Source: an uncultured Bacillota bacterium
GTDB lineage: Bacteria > Bacillota_I > Bacilli_A > RFN20 > CAG-826
DNA: 64,000 bases
Direction of reading: 5' to 3'
NCBI GenBank assembly: GCA_937876465.1
Contig: CALEHV010000035.1
Coordinates: 1 to 64,000, forward strand
This document shows positions 60,901 through 64,000 of this stretch, one piece after another. The notes beneath the pieces were generated by a model. It did not search any database. It saw only the letters and a program-made list of their open reading frames with translations, and was not told where the DNA came from. A program made the position numbers and the translations under genes. Within the stretch, counting starts at the first letter, position 1. Each line of letters starts with the position of its first letter.

Positions 60901-61913
60901 ACATCAGCTAATTTAACTTTATGATAAAGATAAGTAACATTGTCTTGTCCTTTGTTCCAAGAGTTCCAAGTTGTCTTACTTGTATTGTAAGAAACGTAGT
61001 GTGGATCTGAGTTATTGCTATAAATCTTGTGAGATGAAAGATCAATATTCCATGTTCTGTTACTAGTTGATCCTTCAGTTGAGAAATATAAGCTTTGATA
61101 TGAGCCGCCATCATAAAGAGGTTTTGTATCTCCACCTTCTTTAGTGAATTGGTATGAACCTTTAGAACCGCTTAAAACGAAACCATAACCTGAAACATAA
61201 TCAAATTGTTTACTAGCAACATTTATAGATGCAGATGCTAAGTAATAATTTGCGGAAATTGTGTTTGTAGAAACTTTACCGCTTCCGTTATTTACTGTAG
61301 CAAATGTATAAACATCGCCAGAGATAAGGTCTTTTTCGTCTTCAACAAGTTGAAAAACTGTTTTGCCTTCGATTTGGTGTCCGTGAGCAGCTGGGTTGTC
61401 AACACATGTGTATTGATATGTAGCTTTCTCGAGGTTAACACTACCGCCGGTAGCAGATAATTCGACGTAATAAGGTAATGAAGGTAAGTTATATACTTCT
61501 GTGCTTATTGCGTTGCTGTAACCAGACCATGTTGCGCCATCGTATGAAGTTCTAAATCTTAAAGATCCGGAACCAGAAAAATTAAACTGCATGTAATCGA
61601 TTGATGTAATTTGTACAGTATTAACAATTTTTCCACCATTTGCGATTGTCGCATGGCCGGTAGAACTAACGCTACAATTTGTGTAATCGAATCCGATTTG
61701 CCAGTTACCTGAACTTGTTGTAATGTCCTTATGAGTTTCAGATGATCCTAGCTTGTTACTTGAGTCTAAAACAACTGTGTAATCAGAATCGCCAAACGCA
61801 CCCGCAGCGTTTATTTTTGAGGAGGAATTTGTAAAAGCTAAAATGCTAACCATTCCTAGGATAGCAAGTGAGGAGGCGAAAGCAAGTCCGCCTAGCTTGT
61901 TCTTCTTTTCCAT
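57921..61913 (-). CDS. clostripain-like (C11) surface cysteine protease with Ig-like domains
   Basis: A 1330-aa exported protein. Start 61913 (MEKKNKLGGLAF) follows GGAG and gives a signal peptide. Order: N-terminal beta-rich region with a SNRTWNIDLSS module, Big_3-like domains, a BIG_2 domain (PVQDVTLDKTTASIEVG), a module ending SPRFTTYTSNTSTSMLLPELY split across residues ~740-765, two more BIG_2 domains, then the C11 domain from about residue 937 to the end. Catalytic His1054 (LWNHGGG) and Cys1101 (YDACLMG) are present. It lacks a membrane tail, so may be released or held by its Ig-like domains. Confidence 0.9.
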   Translation of the reverse strand: MEKKNKLGGLAFASSLAILGMVSILAFTNSSSKINAAGAFGDSDYTVVLDSSNKLGSSETHKDITTSSGNWQIGFDYTNCSVSSTGHATIANGGKIVNTVQITSIDYMQFNFSGSGSLRFRTSYDGATWSGYSNAISTEVYNLPSLPYYVELSATGGSVNLEKATYQYTCVDNPAAHGHQIEGKTVFQLVEDEKDLISGDVYTFATVNNGSGKVSTNTISANYYLASASINVASKQFDYVSGYGFVLSGSKGSYQFTKEGGDTKPLYDGGSYQSLYFSTEGSTSNRTWNIDLSSHKIYSNNSDPHYVSYNTSKTTWNSWNKGQDNVTYLYHKVKLADVEYDTPSDIVGITVSDTKANDYTTENTYSSDNGLIVKAKKQDGTQVSLTSTQYTYNVSKTQGGSGIDKTKPFPEAGTYWVRVQYSTLLPVDIQIIVGNPPVVVTAISASMTTTTYTTAQTVTFTNNLKATLSLSDGTTAKDVPYANFSEYGLSASLLNPNSVAHDMSQILGVAGNWSAKVYKTDNPSISGSVAITVNAVPVQDVTLDKTTASIEVGKTVQLTATVTPSTATTKSVAWQSDKPTIASVDSNGLVTGKSAGTAVITVTTTDGSFTATCTITVTEPVKPEGFELITNANDIEAGMKVVIGSASKGVVAGDVNGTFLDPIDSEFDDDVVAPGEGAVIFTVGGNSGAWTFENDNGDLLGSSGAKSVGWNSGTTTWDISISSDSATIQNGTSSYGRILYNSGSPRFTTYTSNTSTSMLLPELYGTSGKPVYATSVSLPSTQEVALGNAVELKATVSPSNYNRGITWTSTNETIATVDNGVVTGVKTGQATIKATVETGETTTTVASCTVTVKTIAVTGVTLNTSSASIGIGSTYQLTPTVSPSNASNKNVSWSSSKSTIASVDSSGLVTAKAVGTATITCTTQDGNKTATCSVTVTEQQKDKYTILIYMSGNDLESKNGLASGDLDEIKSVKNQPNDVNIVIEAGGAKSWNDSYSSLIYLNKLNRFHLSSKNYVLDERLDNASMGETETFQSFLEWGLTEYPAEKTGVILWNHGGGMRGVCYDENYSQDSLYDYEVVNAVSGAFQSTGTTKLEWIGYDACLMGLQDVAEFNSPYFNYMVGSEESEAGEGWDYDTWIDDVYANKSTETILKAVVDGFISDNGGVNGTGGYWEGEYYPCDQTLAYYNLNYMSAYKTAFEELAAQLKNKITSSNKSTFNSNLIGKTKYFGGTDYNYFCTFDVWHFLTLLEKNSTFNPGGSYISNVKTAFGNLVAYSSSQQEAAHDAHGLAFYYVAGTRDSQSTFTSSTYSHFTEWSDLSKTYGGAINSTYQY

Positions 61914-62027
61914 AAGAATTCTCCAATAAACCGTATTTTTGTACGTATGTATATATATTATATATATGCGTATATTTTGTAAATCTTTTTGTATTAAAGC
62001 AATGTTTCTTTTCCGATTTAATCGGAA

Positions 62028-62055
62028 CAAAAAACCTGCAGGAGTCCCTACAGGT
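62028..62055 (-). terminator. terminator of the Ser-rich lipoprotein gene
   Basis: Minus strand ACCTGTAGG-GAC-TCCTGCAGGT, 9-bp stem with one wobble, followed by TTTTTT. Confidence 0.88.
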
Positions 62056-62072
62056 GTTTGCTGTAAAAATGA

Positions 62073-62816
62073 TTAATCAGCGTAATATTCAATGGTCATC
62101 GAACTTAATGCAGCACGACATTTTTCATCGTTCAAATCGGTTTGAACATGGAATGCGTGATACACCTTATCACCAGCTGGCATTGTGATGGTTCCAGACT
62201 TTTCAGGACCTTCAGTAGCTGATTCAGTTGTTAAGTCTAAAGTTTGCCATGTTGATTGAACTGTTGTTTCGCCATAATAGACGATTGTATTTGTGTCGTA
62301 GTTAGCACCAGAATATCCAGTTCCCGAATCAAATGTTTTCCAATATGATTCAACATTTAACGAAATTGATTTAACGTCTTTTGCAAAAGAGAAATGTAAG
62401 CTTCCTCCTGCTTTGCCTGCACCTATGGTGCAAGAAACTGTACCGCTTAATTCGTGCATTGCAGTTGAGTTTACGTTGTATGGTGTTGCAGAACTAAATA
62501 CTTCATCACGATATGGGTTTGCACCGTTTAAATAATTTTTAAGTTCGTTAACGTGTTCATCTAATCCGACACCAGCACCAAAAGCTTCCTTCCATGCACC
62601 GTCTTGTAAGACAATTGTGAATGAACGTACTTCTCTTTCTTGTGAAGTCGTAGAAGATGAAGAAGATGATGAACTTGATTCACTTGAACTTTGTGAAGTT
62701 GAACTTGATGAGGAAGTGCTTGATGAACTGCCTGTAGATGAAGATGTTTGTGGATTACATCCAGCGAGCAATGCCCCAGATGCTACTAGCACTAATAAAT
62801 TACAAATTTTTTTCAT
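62073..62816 (-). CDS. Ser-rich linker lipoprotein, unknown function
   Basis: A 247-aa lipoprotein: start 62816 after GGAG, signal peptide MKKICNLLVLVASGALLAGC (Cys20), a Ser/Thr-only linker to about residue 60, then a beta-rich domain (FTIVLQDGAWKEAFG, TMPAGDKVYHAFHV) that I do not recognise. The linker suggests a surface-exposed head. Sits between the protease and the divergent aconitase X gene. Confidence 0.65.
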   Translation of the reverse strand: MKKICNLLVLVASGALLAGCNPQTSSSTGSSSSTSSSSSTSQSSSESSSSSSSSSTTSQEREVRSFTIVLQDGAWKEAFGAGVGLDEHVNELKNYLNGANPYRDEVFSSATPYNVNSTAMHELSGTVSCTIGAGKAGGSLHFSFAKDVKSISLNVESYWKTFDSGTGYSGANYDTNTIVYYGETTVQSTWQTLDLTTESATEGPEKSGTITMPAGDKVYHAFHVQTDLNDEKCRAALSSMTIEYYAD

Positions 62817-62834
62817 AAAAATCTCCGTTTTTGA

Positions 62835-62843
62835 ATTATACCA
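62835..62843 (-). promoter_or_regulatory. extended -10 promoter of the Ser-rich lipoprotein
   Basis: Minus strand TGGTATAAT, a perfect extended -10, about 20 nt before the ATG. Confidence 0.55.
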
Positions 62844-62922
62844 TAACAAGTAAGTATTTTTAATTCTTTGAATAAGTATTAAAATTATATAAACAAACCT
62901 ATTAGGTTCTTAAGGAGATATT

Positions 62923-64000
62923 ATGTATCAACCGAAAATGAAGCTAACAGAAGAACAGCTTAATATTTTAAGCGGTAAAGAAGGCGAAACAAAAGCCAAG
63001 GTTATGGAAACAATTGTTCGTTATGGCGACATGTTTGAAGCTACCGAACTTGTTAAAGTAACTCATGGACAAGGTCACCTTGTCACATCTTTTGGACTAC
63101 AACTTCTAACTCCTGTTTACCGTGTGATGGACGAACTCATCAAAGCAAATTTAAAAGTCGAAGAAGGTTTCACGATGGATCCAAGACCAGTCGACTTTGC
63201 AAACGTTAGATGTGATCCACTTGAGAAATTAATTTTTAAAAAGATTCTTTACGGAACTCAAGGTAAATATGAAGACCAATTAACAAAACTTGGTCTTAAG
63301 AGCAAAGACTCATTCTCATGCGCATGTTATTTCAAAGAAATGGATAACGTGCCTAAGAAAGGTGACGTTCTTTCCTGGGCAGAATCTAGCGCAGTTAACT
63401 ATGCAAACTCAGTCTTAGGAGCACGTTGTAATCGTAACTCGGGTATTATCGATATCTTTGGTTCGATTATTGGTTATGTTCCAAAATTTGGTTTATTGAC
63501 CGATGAAGGCCGTAAAGCATCTTGGAGAGTTATCATTAAAACCACTAAAAAACCAATTCCACAAATTCTTGGTTCTGCAATCGGAATGAAAGTTATGGAA
63601 GATGTTCCATATGTTATCGGACTCGACAAATGGATTGGCGACGAACTTAACGAAGATGTTAAAGATTACTTAAAAGATTTTGGTGCTGCTACAGCAAGTA
63701 ATGGCGCAGTTGGTCTTTATCACATCGATAAGATTACTCCAGAAGCAAAAGAGCTTGGCGAGAAGCTTATTAAGGAAGACGCAAAAGAATACATTATTAC
63801 AGATGAAGAACTCGAAAGAGTTTATAAATCATATCCAATAATGTGGAAGAACAAAAACAAACAAGGCAACAAAGCTTTCATTGGATGTCCTCATCTATCA
63901 ATGACTCAATTAAATGATTGGGCAGATAGAATCATTAATGCAGTCAAAGAGGCTGGAAGAAAGAAAGTTAAAATTGAAACAGTACTATGTACTGCTCCAG
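62923..64000 (+). CDS. aconitase X catalytic-domain protein (5' part)
   Basis: Open from ATG 62923 (AAGGAG five nt upstream) to the window edge, 359 codons so far without a stop; the 3' end lies outside. Features of aconitase X (DUF521): SSAVNYANSVLGAR, NRNSGIIDIFGSI, SCACYF, and GCPHLSMTQLN. Family members use an Fe-S cluster for dehydration of cis-3-hydroxy-L-proline or, in archaea, phosphomevalonate. Which applies here depends on the next genes. The cluster would come from the SUF system at 3486-8073. Confidence 0.88.
   Translation, partial: MYQPKMKLTEEQLNILSGKEGETKAKVMETIVRYGDMFEATELVKVTHGQGHLVTSFGLQLLTPVYRVMDELIKANLKVEEGFTMDPRPVDFANVRCDPLEKLIFKKILYGTQGKYEDQLTKLGLKSKDSFSCACYFKEMDNVPKKGDVLSWAESSAVNYANSVLGARCNRNSGIIDIFGSIIGYVPKFGLLTDEGRKASWRVIIKTTKKPIPQILGSAIGMKVMEDVPYVIGLDKWIGDELNEDVKDYLKDFGAATASNGAVGLYHIDKITPEAKELGEKLIKEDAKEYIITDEELERVYKSYPIMWKNKNKQGNKAFIGCPHLSMTQLNDWADRIINAVKEAGRKKVKIETVLCTAP

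Noticed and set aside
61914..62030. N-terminal extension of the clostripain-like protease
   Set aside because: It runs through an AT-repeat promoter-like region; the start at 61913 has GGAG and opens with a signal peptide.

Overview
The window is AT-rich and densely coded. It reads as a chromosomal segment of a low-GC Gram-positive bacterium in the Bacilli, probably near Erysipelotrichia or the Mollicutes-related lineages. Reasons: a SUF operon of the Firmicutes type (sufC-D-S-U-B), group II ECF vitamin transporters, YhaM, RecX, an FMN riboswitch, membrane-glycolipid glycosyltransferase genes, and many lipoproteins. TGA is a true stop (rmlC and smpB end in TGA inside ATGA overlaps), so the standard bacterial code is used. 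No LPXTG sorting signal was seen.

Layout. 1-8130: riboflavin uptake gene under an FMN riboswitch, rsmG, mnmG and the SUF operon, all on the minus strand. 8236-11884: two overlapping plus-strand genes for large lipoproteins, the first with a parvulin (PrsA-like) domain. 11967-13409: an IS110-family element with a structured 5' non-coding region that looks like a bridge RNA, bounded by an 11-bp direct repeat. 13445-19169: hinT, then a minus operon flippase-like gene, glycolipid glycosyltransferase, recX, yhaM, gpsA. 19231-24093: phosphoesterase, MgtC-like protein, four tRNA genes (Ile-Val-Thr-Leu), rpsI/rplM, a small membrane protein and a YebC/YeeN-type regulator. 24244-33978: one long minus gene string smpB-folC-folT-(55-aa membrane peptide)-subtilisin-dCMP deaminase-ecfA1-ecfA2-ecfT-truA, in which the folate S component is co-encoded with the ECF energising module.

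34385-39304 is an accessory islet. It holds a 1252-aa lipoprotein (collagen-like stalk, InlB/BspA-type repeats), an unknown protein, and a RelB-type antitoxin with an eroded toxin. The lipoprotein promoter has its whole -35/-10 spacer made of a (CT)n dinucleotide run, with a CIRCE-like palindrome over the -35: a strong candidate for phase-variable, stress-linked surface expression. 39320-44619: zinc-ribbon membrane protein, cation-efflux protein, and a large Ig-like surface protein whose C-terminus matches that of the subtilisin.

44746-57892 is a cell-surface polysaccharide cluster: nucleotidyltransferase-GmhB fusion, initiating sugar phosphotransferase, two related glycosyltransferase-like proteins, rmlACDB for dTDP-L-rhamnose, Wzx flippase, two Wzy/WaaL-type proteins and an ATP-grasp enzyme. 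The window closes with a clostripain-type surface protease, a small Ser-rich lipoprotein, and the 5' part of an aconitase X gene cut by the window edge.

All assignments come from reading the sequence; no database search was run.
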